Of a stretch of DNA of 18,655 nucleotides, positions 6,863 to 14,586 are shown piece by piece (the stretch's first letter is position 1; each line of letters begins with the position of its first letter). The notes under the pieces are model-generated. The model made no database searches, was not told the DNA's origin, and saw only the letters and a list, made by a program, of their open reading frames with translations. The translations under genes and the position numbers were made by a program. Source of the stretch: CAMCXE01 sp041179125 (lineage in GTDB: Bacteria > Pseudomonadota > Gammaproteobacteria > Pseudomonadales > Cellvibrionaceae); the NCBI GenBank assembly GCA_041179125.1, contig JBEGTZ010000311.1, positions 1 through 18,655 of the forward strand, in the 5' to 3' direction.

Positions 6863-9781
6863 CTACACCCAGTGCAATTCCAAGGCCAAAGCCTCTGCCT
6901 GTGCCGCATGGGTTTTATCGGTCACAACGGCGGTATGCGCCAATTCAGGTTTCAAATACCGCTCACATACCCGTTGTAAATCCGGCAATTGGGTGGCCAG
7001 CAAGCGGTCGCGGAAGGCTTGGCGGTGGGCGAGCGTGCGCCCGTGTAAATCGGCGTGGAACAAACGTTTGGCACGTCCAGCTGGGGAATCGGGTTTATCA
7101 ATACTGCTAACCGCGCCCAAAATGGACTCCTCAATACTCTGCCAGCTGTGTTGTGTGTGCATAAACCAGTCGATGGACTTATCAAAATCGCGCAGAGTTT
7201 CTTCCATACGCGGGTCCCGGTAGGAGTAAAACTTAAAGGCGCCCAGGTTGTTATCCTGGCTGGCCCCGCCGCCATAAGCACCGCCCTGCTCACGGATGGC
7301 CCGGTGTAAATAGCCATTGCGCAGCATGTTGCCCAGCACCACTAACGGGGCTGCATCCTCATGGTCCATCGGCACAGTGGCGTAAGCTTTAGCGCAGAAG
7401 TGAACCTGGCTATTGGTGAGCCAGGCCTGATTAATACGTGCTTGAGTGGGTTCAAGCGTAAAAGGTGTGAAGTTAACCGGCTTGGCCGGATGAAAGGCCG
7501 CTTTTAACGCAGCTAATTGGCTTGCCGCCTGTTGCTCTTCGCCCACCCATAAAAAACGGCGGGGTGCATCTTTAATTGTGGTGTGGATGTTGTGCAGGTT
7601 TTCGCAGAAGGCGCTTAATGCCGCCGCGTCATCCAGGCTGTCATCCAGTAATTTTAAGCGCTGAATAGACGCAAGCCCGCCCAAATTGTGGTTGAGCAGG
7701 GCGCTGGCACACAGGCCTTGGCTGGCCGCCGACATCGCCAGGCCGTGGCCGTTATTGGTAATAGATTGCTCCCGGTGCGCGCGTGTTTGCGCCATGGATT
7801 CGCGAATGCGGTTGTGCTCGTTAAAACGCGCGCCATCTAATGTGGCCTGCATCAACTCACTTAACGCCTGCTGGTTGCGGTTGAGCGCCTTGCCGGAGAG
7901 CGTCATAAAACTTTGCGTTTGCTGAACATCATCCACCAGGCTGCGGATGCTGCTGTAGGCACTAAAACCACCGGTCACGGCGGCTTGTTTGCGTTGCATG
8001 GCGAGGTAATCGTGCTCATTAACACCCACCTCAGTCAACAAGCTGGTGTAGTAGGGCAGCAGCGTCACCCACTCGGAATTTAACTGCGGTAAATCCAGCA
8101 CAATTTGCTGGTACACCAGGCCGTTTGTGCCTACGTCGTAGCGGTAAAGGTCGTTTTCCCCGTGCAACGGGTGCGTGCTGGGGGATAAATGCCCCTCTTT
8201 CAGCGGCACATCATCCAGCGTGACTTTCGGCAGAATACTTTCGTCGTCAACCCGCTCTTGGCGCTGGGCCAGGGCTTCAGCTTGCTGGATAATTTCTTGT
8301 TGTTGCGCAGCCGTCAAAGACGCTTGAATGCGTGCAAGCCGCGCCGCTTCCGCCGCGTTTTTACGTTCAGCAAGCTGCGCATCTGGGCAGAGTGCTAAGC
8401 GCACACGGTGGGGGTTATCCAGCAACAAACTGCGGATGCGGGACTGCAAAAATGCGGGGTCTTTAATTTGTTCGCGCAGCCGGTTTAGCGCCGGATCAAT
8501 ATTTAACAGCGCCACCGGGTTGCCCCGATGCGTCGCCGCAGTCAGTGCGTTAAGAATAATTTGCAAGCCAAAAGGGTGGTGGTCGCCGCCCACTTCGCGT
8601 TGATGTAACTCCAACTGATGCAGCGCCGCTTCTGCATCCTCCTGCGGAATGCCCTCGGTGGCGATTTGCTCTAATTGCTGCAAAATAAACTGCTCAATCG
8701 CCTCAATATTATCTTTGCTCGCCCCTTCTAACCCGCACATAAACGTGAGCTCTTTTTGCGAATCATCCATGCCGCACAAAGGGCTTGGGTTTTGGCCTAA
8801 ATCGGTGGTCTCCAGCGCTTGCATCAAAGGGCATGCGCTGTTGTTGAGCAACACGCCGGAGAGCAAGTGGCCTACCAGTACGTCTTCTAAATTGGTGGAT
8901 TGACCCAGCAGCCAGGCTAACACCAGGTGCGTTTTTTCGCTCAGATCCTCCTCGTTGAGGGGGTAATATTCTTCAACCTTCACCGGTGCGAAATAGCGTT
9001 TCTCATCGGGAACCTGAATCAAATGGTCAGAACGCTCAAAATGGCACAGCGCCAGCTCTTCAAATTTAGCCTGGTGTTCAACAGCGGGAATATCGCCATA
9101 AGTCATGAAAATAGCGTTGCTAGGGTGGTAGTGGGTGCGATAAAAACTCACTAACTGTTCGTAGGTTAAATCCGTAATCGCATCGGGATCACCGCCGGAA
9201 TTGTGGTGGTAGGTGGTGGTGGGGAACAGGTATTTGGTGAGGGTTTGCCAGAGTTGGGAAGGAACCGAACTCATCGCACCCTTCATCTCGTTGAACACCA
9301 CACCTTTATATACCAAGTCAGATTGCGGGTTGCCCGCTTCGCTAAACTCCAAACGGTGGCCTTCTTGAGCAAAATCCAGTGGATCTAAACGCGAAAAAAA
9401 CACCGCATCCAAATAAACACCCAATAAATTACTAAAATCTTTGCGGTTAATTGAAGCGAAGGGGTAAGCCGTCCAGTCTGAACTTGTGAAAGCGTTCATA
9501 AAGGTGTTCAAAGAGCGGCGCGTCATCATAAAAAACGGGTCGCGCACCGGGTAGCGTTGGCTGCCACAGAGTGCGGTATGCTCTAGAATGTGCGCAACTC
9601 CAGTGGAGTCCTTAGGCACCGTGCGTAATGCCACTAAAAAAACATTCTCAGGATTATCAGCGCGAATATGAATATGCTGAGCGCCGGTTTTAATGTGCTG
9701 ATACTCTTCAACCCAAATATTCATGGCTGGGACGGGTTGTTGGCAAAGTAAGGTAAACGCCGGATGTACAGCAGAATTCAT
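6863..9781 (-). CDS. PreP-like M16C zinc metallopeptidase (insulinase family)
   Basis: A large clamshell peptidase expected to degrade unfolded peptides such as cleaved presequences, signal peptides or small amyloid-like fragments. Its 972 residues match the M16C/presequence protease (PreP, Cym1) length, with both halves on one chain. The inverted zinc motif HILEH is at 64-68 with the distal glutamate in VFNEMKG (E165); LCGSQRYPVRDPFF and MNAFTSSDWTAYPF follow in the N-terminal half as in PreP. The C-terminal half carries REQGGAYGGGA (Y836), which contributes to substrate binding in the family. No signal peptide is evident, so cytoplasmic location is likely. The ATG at 9781 has only a weak GAG upstream. 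It is transcribed alone, divergently from the DUF599 gene, and ends at a probable hairpin terminator. Confidence 0.93.
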   Translation of the reverse strand: MNSAVHPAFTLLCQQPVPAMNIWVEEYQHIKTGAQHIHIRADNPENVFLVALRTVPKDSTGVAHILEHTALCGSQRYPVRDPFFMMTRRSLNTFMNAFTSSDWTAYPFASINRKDFSNLLGVYLDAVFFSRLDPLDFAQEGHRLEFSEAGNPQSDLVYKGVVFNEMKGAMSSVPSQLWQTLTKYLFPTTTYHHNSGGDPDAITDLTYEQLVSFYRTHYHPSNAIFMTYGDIPAVEHQAKFEELALCHFERSDHLIQVPDEKRYFAPVKVEEYYPLNEEDLSEKTHLVLAWLLGQSTNLEDVLVGHLLSGVLLNNSACPLMQALETTDLGQNPSPLCGMDDSQKELTFMCGLEGASKDNIEAIEQFILQQLEQIATEGIPQEDAEAALHQLELHQREVGGDHHPFGLQIILNALTAATHRGNPVALLNIDPALNRLREQIKDPAFLQSRIRSLLLDNPHRVRLALCPDAQLAERKNAAEAARLARIQASLTAAQQQEIIQQAEALAQRQERVDDESILPKVTLDDVPLKEGHLSPSTHPLHGENDLYRYDVGTNGLVYQQIVLDLPQLNSEWVTLLPYYTSLLTEVGVNEHDYLAMQRKQAAVTGGFSAYSSIRSLVDDVQQTQSFMTLSGKALNRNQQALSELMQATLDGARFNEHNRIRESMAQTRAHREQSITNNGHGLAMSAASQGLCASALLNHNLGGLASIQRLKLLDDSLDDAAALSAFCENLHNIHTTIKDAPRRFLWVGEEQQAASQLAALKAAFHPAKPVNFTPFTLEPTQARINQAWLTNSQVHFCAKAYATVPMDHEDAAPLVVLGNMLRNGYLHRAIREQGGAYGGGASQDNNLGAFKFYSYRDPRMEETLRDFDKSIDWFMHTQHSWQSIEESILGAVSSIDKPDSPAGRAKRLFHADLHGRTLAHRQAFRDRLLATQLPDLQRVCERYLKPELAHTAVVTDKTHAAQAEALALELHWV

Positions 9782-9792
9782 AATAGGGTCTC

Positions 9793-9811
9793 GTAATTAG
9801 ACGGTAATTAG
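9793..9811. promoter_or_regulatory. Direct repeat of GTAATTAG in the divergent intergenic region
   Basis: GTAATTAG occurs at 9793-9800 and again at 9804-9811, an 11-bp spacing close to one helical turn, within 30 bp of the peptidase start codon. The 176-bp space between the divergent genes must hold both promoters. I cannot assign clear -10/-35 boxes, so regulation through this repeat is only a possibility. Confidence 0.25.
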
Positions 9812-9957
9812 TGGCTTAATTGAGTTGAAACTGACGTTGTTTATTTTGGCTAGGGTTTGCAATATCGCATCATACACGCAGCGGCGGCAAATTCAGTAGC
9901 ACAACAAAACGAATCAAAAAAATAAACCATTAACTTAATGTAACAAAAGGGGGCAGT

Positions 9958-10704
9958 GTGGCAGCTACGGCTGAAAGTGCAATTAGCCATTTAGAGTTAC
10001 TAGGTGTTGCCTGGTTAATGTTTGCGTGGATAGGTTACAGCACGTTTGCCAGGCGGCGCGCTAAAAAAGTATTCTGCATCGCCTCAGTTTTACATTGCTA
10101 CCGCAAAAATTGGATGCGCTCCATGTTAAAACGCAATAACCGCATTAGCGATGCAGCGCTTTTATCCAACCTTGAGCGTAACGCCAGTTTTTTAGCCTCC
10201 ACATCTATTTTTATAATTGCCGGTGTTTTTACGCTTTTGGCCTCGGCAGACCAGGTAGTACAAATGGTGCGCACCATTCCCGGCGTGTCTCAATCATCCA
10301 GCACGGTGCAGCTGCAATTTAAAATTCTTTTATTGTTGATGATTCATGTTTACGCTTTTTTTACTTTCACCTGGTCCATGCGTCAATATGGTTTTTGCGC
10401 CATATTATTAGGCGCAGCACCGGTAGAAACCGAGCCGGAAGCAACGGGTGAAGCAGGTGAAAATTATATTCGTTATGTAGCTAAAGTAATTGACGAAGCG
10501 GGGATTAGTTATAACCAAGGCCTGCGCGCCTTTTATTTTTCACTGGCGGTATTGGCCTGGTTATTAAACGATTATGTGTTTGTACTCTCTGTGGCCAGTG
10601 TGGTATTTATTTTATACCGAAGAGAATTTTTATCCCGCACACTAATGGCAATGATTGCTGTGGATCGCTTGGATGAAAAACGCAATAACATGAAAAAATC
10701 TTAA
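9958..10704 (+). CDS. DUF599 family inner-membrane protein
   Basis: A 248-residue polytopic membrane protein of the DUF599 family, whose function is not established. Seen: a first hydrophobic segment (LLGVAWLMFAWIGYSTFA, ~13-30), a cytoplasm-like basic stretch with SVLHCYRKNWMRSMLKRNNRISDAALLSNLERNASFLAST that is the family's most conserved part, then further hydrophobic segments around 80-97, 122-142 and 193-227. It starts at a GTG with AAGGGGG four bases upstream. Its stop codon (10702-10704) lies inside the terminal TTAA of a MITE-like element, so the original 3' UTR has been replaced or displaced. The gene is divergent from the M16 peptidase and 325 bp upstream of the next gene. Confidence 0.85.
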   Translation: MAATAESAISHLELLGVAWLMFAWIGYSTFARRRAKKVFCIASVLHCYRKNWMRSMLKRNNRISDAALLSNLERNASFLASTSIFIIAGVFTLLASADQVVQMVRTIPGVSQSSSTVQLQFKILLLLMIHVYAFFTFTWSMRQYGFCAILLGAAPVETEPEATGEAGENYIRYVAKVIDEAGISYNQGLRAFYFSLAVLAWLLNDYVFVLSVASVVFILYRREFLSRTLMAMIAVDRLDEKRNNMKKS

Positions 10705-10944
10705 GGGTGCCTCGGAAAATTCAATTTTCGTGATGAGCGCGAGGCATTTTCGCACGGACGACTGCATGGATGCAGGAGGTAGAGCGACGCACGCCTAAAG
10801 GGATTTAGGCGGTAGAGCGACGCAGGATGCCCAAGCCGAGGATGCCAAAGCCGAGGGAGGGAGTTTATGCGGTATAAATGACCGACTGAGTACGAAAATA
10901 ACGAAGCGCACGCGCGAAAAGTGGATTTCCGGAGGTGCCCTTAA
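10701..10944. mobile_element. MITE-like element, long copy (244 bp)
   Basis: Bounded by TTAA on both sides with terminal inverted repeats of about 32 bp. The right end read inward begins TTAAGGGCACCTCCGG; the left end begins TTAAGGGTGCCTCGG. The arms stay imperfectly complementary for roughly 50 bp. A second copy at 14382-14529 shares both ends. This copy contains about 96 extra internal bases (about 10759-10854) made of small palindromes and short direct repeats. There is no coding capacity, so it would need a transposase in trans. The element fills most of the 325-bp space between the two membrane-protein genes; after it come only a short hairpin (AGGCA-TTTAT-TGCCT, 10946-10960) and the leader of the next gene. 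Confidence 0.85.
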
Positions 10945-11029
10945 AGGCATTTATTGCCTATAACTACCAAAAATTTTTCCTGAAAGCACTTTTACTGCAA
11001 ACAACCATTTAATTTTTTAGGGTTTTAAC

Positions 11030-11758
11030 GTGTTTAAAAAATCAATAATAAGTTTGGGTTACAGCCTCGGCTGTATGATTATTGCATTACAGTTAAGCTG
11101 GTATGTTCTTGGGCAGATGAATTTCTCCTATGGTTTTTGGCATGACAATACCAGCATCCCTTGGGCCATCCAAACCTACGGCGCAACTAATCGGCAGGGG
11201 CATCTGGGTTTTGAAAAAACCACCAAACCCGAACGCGAACGTGTATTTGCCGAAATCGCCAAATCCATCCGCTCCTCAGGACAAGGCCTGGCAAATATTC
11301 ACTATAAAATTGAAGGCGAGGCCGACAAAGTTTTACTTACTGAAGATGAAGTCCTTCATTTACAGGATGTAGCCAACTTAATCGACTTAGCGCCTTTTGC
11401 CGTTGTTCCAGCCTGGGTGGTATTTTTAAGCGTGCTTTTTTATAGCCTAAAACAAAATAAACCCATGCCCCGTGTGGTGTATCAATTAATAAGTTTAGCG
11501 GTGGTGAGTGCCGTTACAGGTGTTATTCTCGCCGCAGCGGGGCCAAAAGCGGCCTTCACACAAATGCATGTATGGGTGTTCCCTGCGAACCACAAATGGT
11601 TTTTTTATTATCAAGATTCCCTAATGTCCACCATGATGCACGCCCCAGTTCTATTTGCTGGTATTGCCGCGCAATGGGCTGTGTTTGCCAGTATATTTTT
11701 TGTTGTTTTACAGCTAATCGCAAAACGTGGTGTGGATTTAAAAATAGCTAAGGGGTGA
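11030..11758 (+). CDS. DUF1461-like integral membrane protein
   Basis: A 242-residue membrane protein with four predicted hydrophobic segments: an N-terminal one (about 5-28), then two around 122-140 and 153-172, and a C-terminal one around 205-232. Between the first two lies a soluble region of about 90 residues rich in charged side chains (GFEKTTKPERERVFAEIAKSI). The pattern of a large loop after the first helix, HLQDVANLIDLA, and later QMHVWVFPANHKWFFYYQDSLM resembles DUF1461 proteins (helix, loop, 'FH..FF...W.F...D.L' before the last helix), but I place it there only by recall. Function unknown. It starts at GTG with AGGG about 8 bases upstream and is convergent with the GGDEF-EAL gene, the two stops being 19 bp apart. 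The MITE upstream separates it from DUF599. Confidence 0.65.
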   Translation: MFKKSIISLGYSLGCMIIALQLSWYVLGQMNFSYGFWHDNTSIPWAIQTYGATNRQGHLGFEKTTKPERERVFAEIAKSIRSSGQGLANIHYKIEGEADKVLLTEDEVLHLQDVANLIDLAPFAVVPAWVVFLSVLFYSLKQNKPMPRVVYQLISLAVVSAVTGVILAAAGPKAAFTQMHVWVFPANHKWFFYYQDSLMSTMMHAPVLFAGIAAQWAVFASIFFVVLQLIAKRGVDLKIAKG

Positions 11759-11777
11759 GCTATTCAGATTTTTAGCG

Positions 11778-14135
11778 TTACACCAGCGGTTTATCGAGTA
11801 ACTCTTGGGCTGCGGCAAAATCATTAACGGGTTTTACCAGCGCACCTTGCGCCCAAGGGCAGTTTAACCTGCGCATTAAATTTAATTGTTGGGGTGTATC
11901 CACGCCTTTGGCCACCACCTGTAAACCCATATTTTTGCCCATATCCACGATCCCTTTCAGTAAGTGCAGGCTACCGCTGTGGCTCGCAGCCTGAATAATA
12001 CGCGCATCAACTCTTAGCGTTTTAATGGGCAGAGTGGATAAATAAATAAGGCTAGATTGCCCGCCGCCAAAATCATCAATCATCCAATGAATCGCAAGTT
12101 CCTGCATTAATCGTAAATGTTTTGGAAACTGTTCGTGCAGCATTATCCAATCGCTTTCCATCACTGAAAAAGCAATTCCGCCAGGGGGCACTAAAGCCAG
12201 TTGACGCCCAAGCCTGCTAATAAAATGCATATCAGTGAGCGATTTTGCGCTAATCGCTAAATTTAATTGCAGGCAAGGGTGGTCAAATACGGTATGGTTT
12301 TGTGCGGTTTTTTGCACCGCCCAATCCTCAATGGCCATGAGAAGATTAGCGTCATTACTGGGCTGGTTTAATTCGGATATTTGATGCTGCTGCCAATTAA
12401 TACCGCAATCAAATTGCGCCAATACACCTGAATCGGTAGCAATGATAGGGTTAAACGTAAATCGAAAATCGCCCAAACGTAAACGCGCACGTAATTGTTT
12501 TTCTAAATCAAGAACCTGCTGGGTTTGAGTGTGTAACTCCCGGTCAAACAGCATATAACGGTTGCGGCCCTGAGCCTTAGCTTGATACATGGCCACATCG
12601 GCATGCCGCAAAATAACCTCCGCCGATTCCCCATAACGGTCGCCCATACAAATACCTAAGCTCGCACTAATTTGCACCCCGTGGTCGTCATTGAGTATAG
12701 GTAATTGAATTTCCAGCAATACCTTTTCTGCAAACGCAATGACCTGTTCAACACTTGCTGCGTCAGCCAATAACAGCGCAAATTCATCGCCGCCCATACG
12801 CGCGGCAACGTGTTGTATGTCAGCTAAACTGCGCAGGCGCACAGCAATTTCAATTAATAATTCATCGGCAAATAAATGACCAAAATTGTCGTTTATTTGT
12901 TTAAACCCGTCTAAATCCAAAAACAATAAAGCAAATTTAAAGTGTCGATCTCGACTGGCTTTAACCAAGCAGCGCTCAATTTCAGACAAAAGTTTTGCGC
13001 GATTAGGTAGGCCGGTAAGCGAGTCGTGAAAAGCTTGCCGGTTAAGTTGCACTTCCGAGCGTTTTCTATCGGTTATATCCAATGCAGTCGCAAGCCATGT
13101 GGGGCGGTTTTCAAAGCTAGATGCAGTAACACTAATGAGCGCCCAGCGCGTTTCCCCGCTGCGGTTGGTAAATTCAATTTCTAAGCGCCTTCTGGTGCCG
13201 TCGTCAATATTTTTTAGAGTTTTGGAGTTAAATTGTTCAGCAAAAAATTCACCTAACAATACACTCACCGGCAGTACTCGAAGTGCATCCTGGCCAAATC
13301 CGGTCAGCTTTTCCATGGCGCTATTGCTGAAAAAAATAAAATTACGAAAAGCAAAAATGGCCGCCTCGCTGGATTGCGCAAGGGATTTAAACCGCAACTC
13401 ACTTTCATCATTTTGGCGCTCGTGGCGGCTGTAATGTTTATACAGTACAAGGTTTATTTTATCTGCAAGCGTAATGGCAAATTGTTGTTCATCCACATTC
13501 CAATGCCGTTCAGGAGCATTTTGTGCAATGCGCAATAATCCAAAATAACCATTGTTAGTAATAATAGGAACATCAATAAGCGAAACAATTTTTTGTTCGC
13601 TTAAATACAGTCGGCTATTCGGATTTAAATCCAGCGAATTACTGATGTCATCTAAAACCATGCATTGATGATTTTTCAGCTCTTCCAAATAAGCTTGATC
13701 TAACCCACAGGCTTGAAACCGCACGGGTGTATACCGATCGAACGTGGTGTTGTAATCCATCTCAAAAAAAGGTTGGTACAGCGTATCTTTAAAAACCCAC
13801 AGGCTAACTCGGGTAGTGGCAAACACCTGGGCGGACATCTGACAGATATATTTTAACGTTTCAACCGTGTCATCAGAGGTTTGCAACCTTTGGCTAATAT
13901 CCAGCGAACATTGCAAATGATGTTTAATGTGTTTAATCGCGTGCTGAAGATCCGCAAGCTCACGATCCTGCCGATGATAGGTATCGGAAACCATACTAAC
14001 CAACGCCTCATATTCCGGCGAATGGCTTGGCTCTGAAGTTAATTGCGCTAACTGCGCAGTCAATAACGTATGTTGATCTGATTTATTCACGGGCGCGTGT
14101 ATTACAGTTAATGGTGTGTGGAAGTGCTGTCTCAT
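11778..14135 (-). CDS. GAF-PAS-GGDEF-EAL signalling protein with degenerate EAL domain
   Basis: A predicted cytoplasmic diguanylate cyclase with two sensor modules. Numbered from the ATG at 14135 (785 residues): short coiled N-terminus, GAF (~88-233), PAS (~243-358), GGDEF (~366-523) and EAL-like (~543-785). The cyclase motif RMGGDEF (GGDEF at 448-452) is intact, and the I-site RxxD expected just upstream is absent, suggesting no product inhibition. The EAL part has lost several residues needed for c-di-GMP hydrolysis: the EAL triad region reads QFDCGINW, the usual AEGVET reads AKGVDT and LKID reads LRVD, although DDFG and the QG near the end remain. It may bind rather than cleave c-di-GMP. 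The frame continues upstream to a TTG at 14171 through an 18-bp duplication; neither start has a clear Shine-Dalgarno. Confidence 0.9.
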   Translation of the reverse strand: MRQHFHTPLTVIHAPVNKSDQHTLLTAQLAQLTSEPSHSPEYEALVSMVSDTYHRQDRELADLQHAIKHIKHHLQCSLDISQRLQTSDDTVETLKYICQMSAQVFATTRVSLWVFKDTLYQPFFEMDYNTTFDRYTPVRFQACGLDQAYLEELKNHQCMVLDDISNSLDLNPNSRLYLSEQKIVSLIDVPIITNNGYFGLLRIAQNAPERHWNVDEQQFAITLADKINLVLYKHYSRHERQNDESELRFKSLAQSSEAAIFAFRNFIFFSNSAMEKLTGFGQDALRVLPVSVLLGEFFAEQFNSKTLKNIDDGTRRRLEIEFTNRSGETRWALISVTASSFENRPTWLATALDITDRKRSEVQLNRQAFHDSLTGLPNRAKLLSEIERCLVKASRDRHFKFALLFLDLDGFKQINDNFGHLFADELLIEIAVRLRSLADIQHVAARMGGDEFALLLADAASVEQVIAFAEKVLLEIQLPILNDDHGVQISASLGICMGDRYGESAEVILRHADVAMYQAKAQGRNRYMLFDRELHTQTQQVLDLEKQLRARLRLGDFRFTFNPIIATDSGVLAQFDCGINWQQHQISELNQPSNDANLLMAIEDWAVQKTAQNHTVFDHPCLQLNLAISAKSLTDMHFISRLGRQLALVPPGGIAFSVMESDWIMLHEQFPKHLRLMQELAIHWMIDDFGGGQSSLIYLSTLPIKTLRVDARIIQAASHSGSLHLLKGIVDMGKNMGLQVVAKGVDTPQQLNLMRRLNCPWAQGALVKPVNDFAAAQELLDKPLV

Positions 14136-14171
14136 TAAAAACGAGCTATGCAAATAAAACGAGCTATGCAA
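14136..14171 (-). repeat. Two 18-bp tandem copies abutting the GGDEF-EAL start codon
   Basis: Minus-strand units TTGCATAGCTCGTTTTAT (14171-14154) and TTGCATAGCTCGTTTTTA (14153-14136) lie directly before the ATG at 14135. Each begins with a TTG in frame with the gene, so translation could extend N-terminally as LHSSFY-LHSSFL. They differ only by a TA/AT change in the last two bases. Confidence 0.9.
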
Positions 14172-14173
14172 AA

Positions 14174-14207
14174 AAACAGCGAGTAAAAATTCAAGTAACT
14201 ATTCAGC
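14174..14207 (+). repeat. Left arm of an inverted repeat pair with a direct 8-bp core
   Basis: GAGTAA (14181-14186), AAATTCAA (14187-14194) and GTAACTATTCAGC (14195-14207). The outer and inner parts are inverted copies of the right arm at 14553-14579, but the central AAATTCAA has the same orientation in both arms. With two mismatches the outer part extends to 14174 (13 + 8 + 13 bp). It lies 3 bp beyond the furthest possible start (TTG 14171) of the GGDEF-EAL gene, in its promoter region. Confidence 0.75.
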
Positions 14208-14231
14208 ACCCCCGATGAGTTGGGTAGAGCG

Positions 14232-14368
14232 TAGAGCGTAGGTTGGGCAGTAATGCCCAACACAACACATTCCTCCCCAGCACGCCGATAATTCAAGGCG
14301 CAGCATTCCGACCGTTTTTTATCGAAGACACTGCTGCGTTGGGCATTGCTGCCGAAACCTACACCCTA
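14232..14368. repeat. Facing pair of REP-like palindromic elements
   Basis: The first unit (14232-14263) contains GTTGGGCA-GTAA-TGCCCAAC preceded by TAGAGCGTAG. The second (14336-14368) is an inverted variant; read on the minus strand it begins TAGGGTGTAGGTTTCGGCAG and ends AATGCCCAACGC. They are separated by 72 bp. This arrangement is like paired REP/BIME units mobilised by RAYT transposases; no such gene is in the window. Confidence 0.7.
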
Positions 14369-14381
14369 GCGGTATTTTTAC

Positions 14382-14529
14382 TTAAGGGCGCCTCCGGAAA
14401 TTCAATTTTCGTGATGCTCGCGAGGCATTTTCGCACGGAGGAAGGGAGTTTATGAGGTATAAATGACCGACTGAGTACGAAAATAACGAAGCGAGCGCGC
14501 GAAAAGTGGATTTCCGGAGGTGCCCTTAA
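14382..14529. mobile_element. MITE-like element, short copy (148 bp)
   Basis: TTAA-bounded, with terminal inverted repeats of about 32 bp differing at four positions (left TTAAGGGCGCCTCCGGAAAT, right end read inward TTAAGGGCACCTCCGGAAAT). The outer ~58 bp on the left and ~90 bp on the right are nearly identical to the 244-bp copy at 10701-10944; the internal ~96 bp of that copy are absent. GCGGTA (14369-14374) and TACCGC (about 14537-14543) flank it as an inverted pair, so it may have entered the centre of an earlier hairpin beside the REP pair. No coding capacity. Confidence 0.85.
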
Positions 14530-14552
14530 ATTAATGTACCGCACGGATATAG

Positions 14553-14586
14553 GCTGAATAGTTACAAATTCAATTACTCACCGTTT
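14553..14586 (-). repeat. Right arm of the inverted repeat pair with a direct 8-bp core
   Basis: Plus strand GCTGAATAGTTAC (14553-14565), AAATTCAA (14566-14573) and TTACTC (14574-14579), partner of the arm at 14174-14207. The two arms bracket about 345 bp that hold the REP pair and the short MITE. Continuing to 14586 adds seven more positions with two mismatches. Confidence 0.75.

Noticed and set aside
14243..14455. Plus-strand 70-codon frame
   Set aside because: It starts in a REP unit and ends inside the short MITE, so it is a chance frame through repeats.
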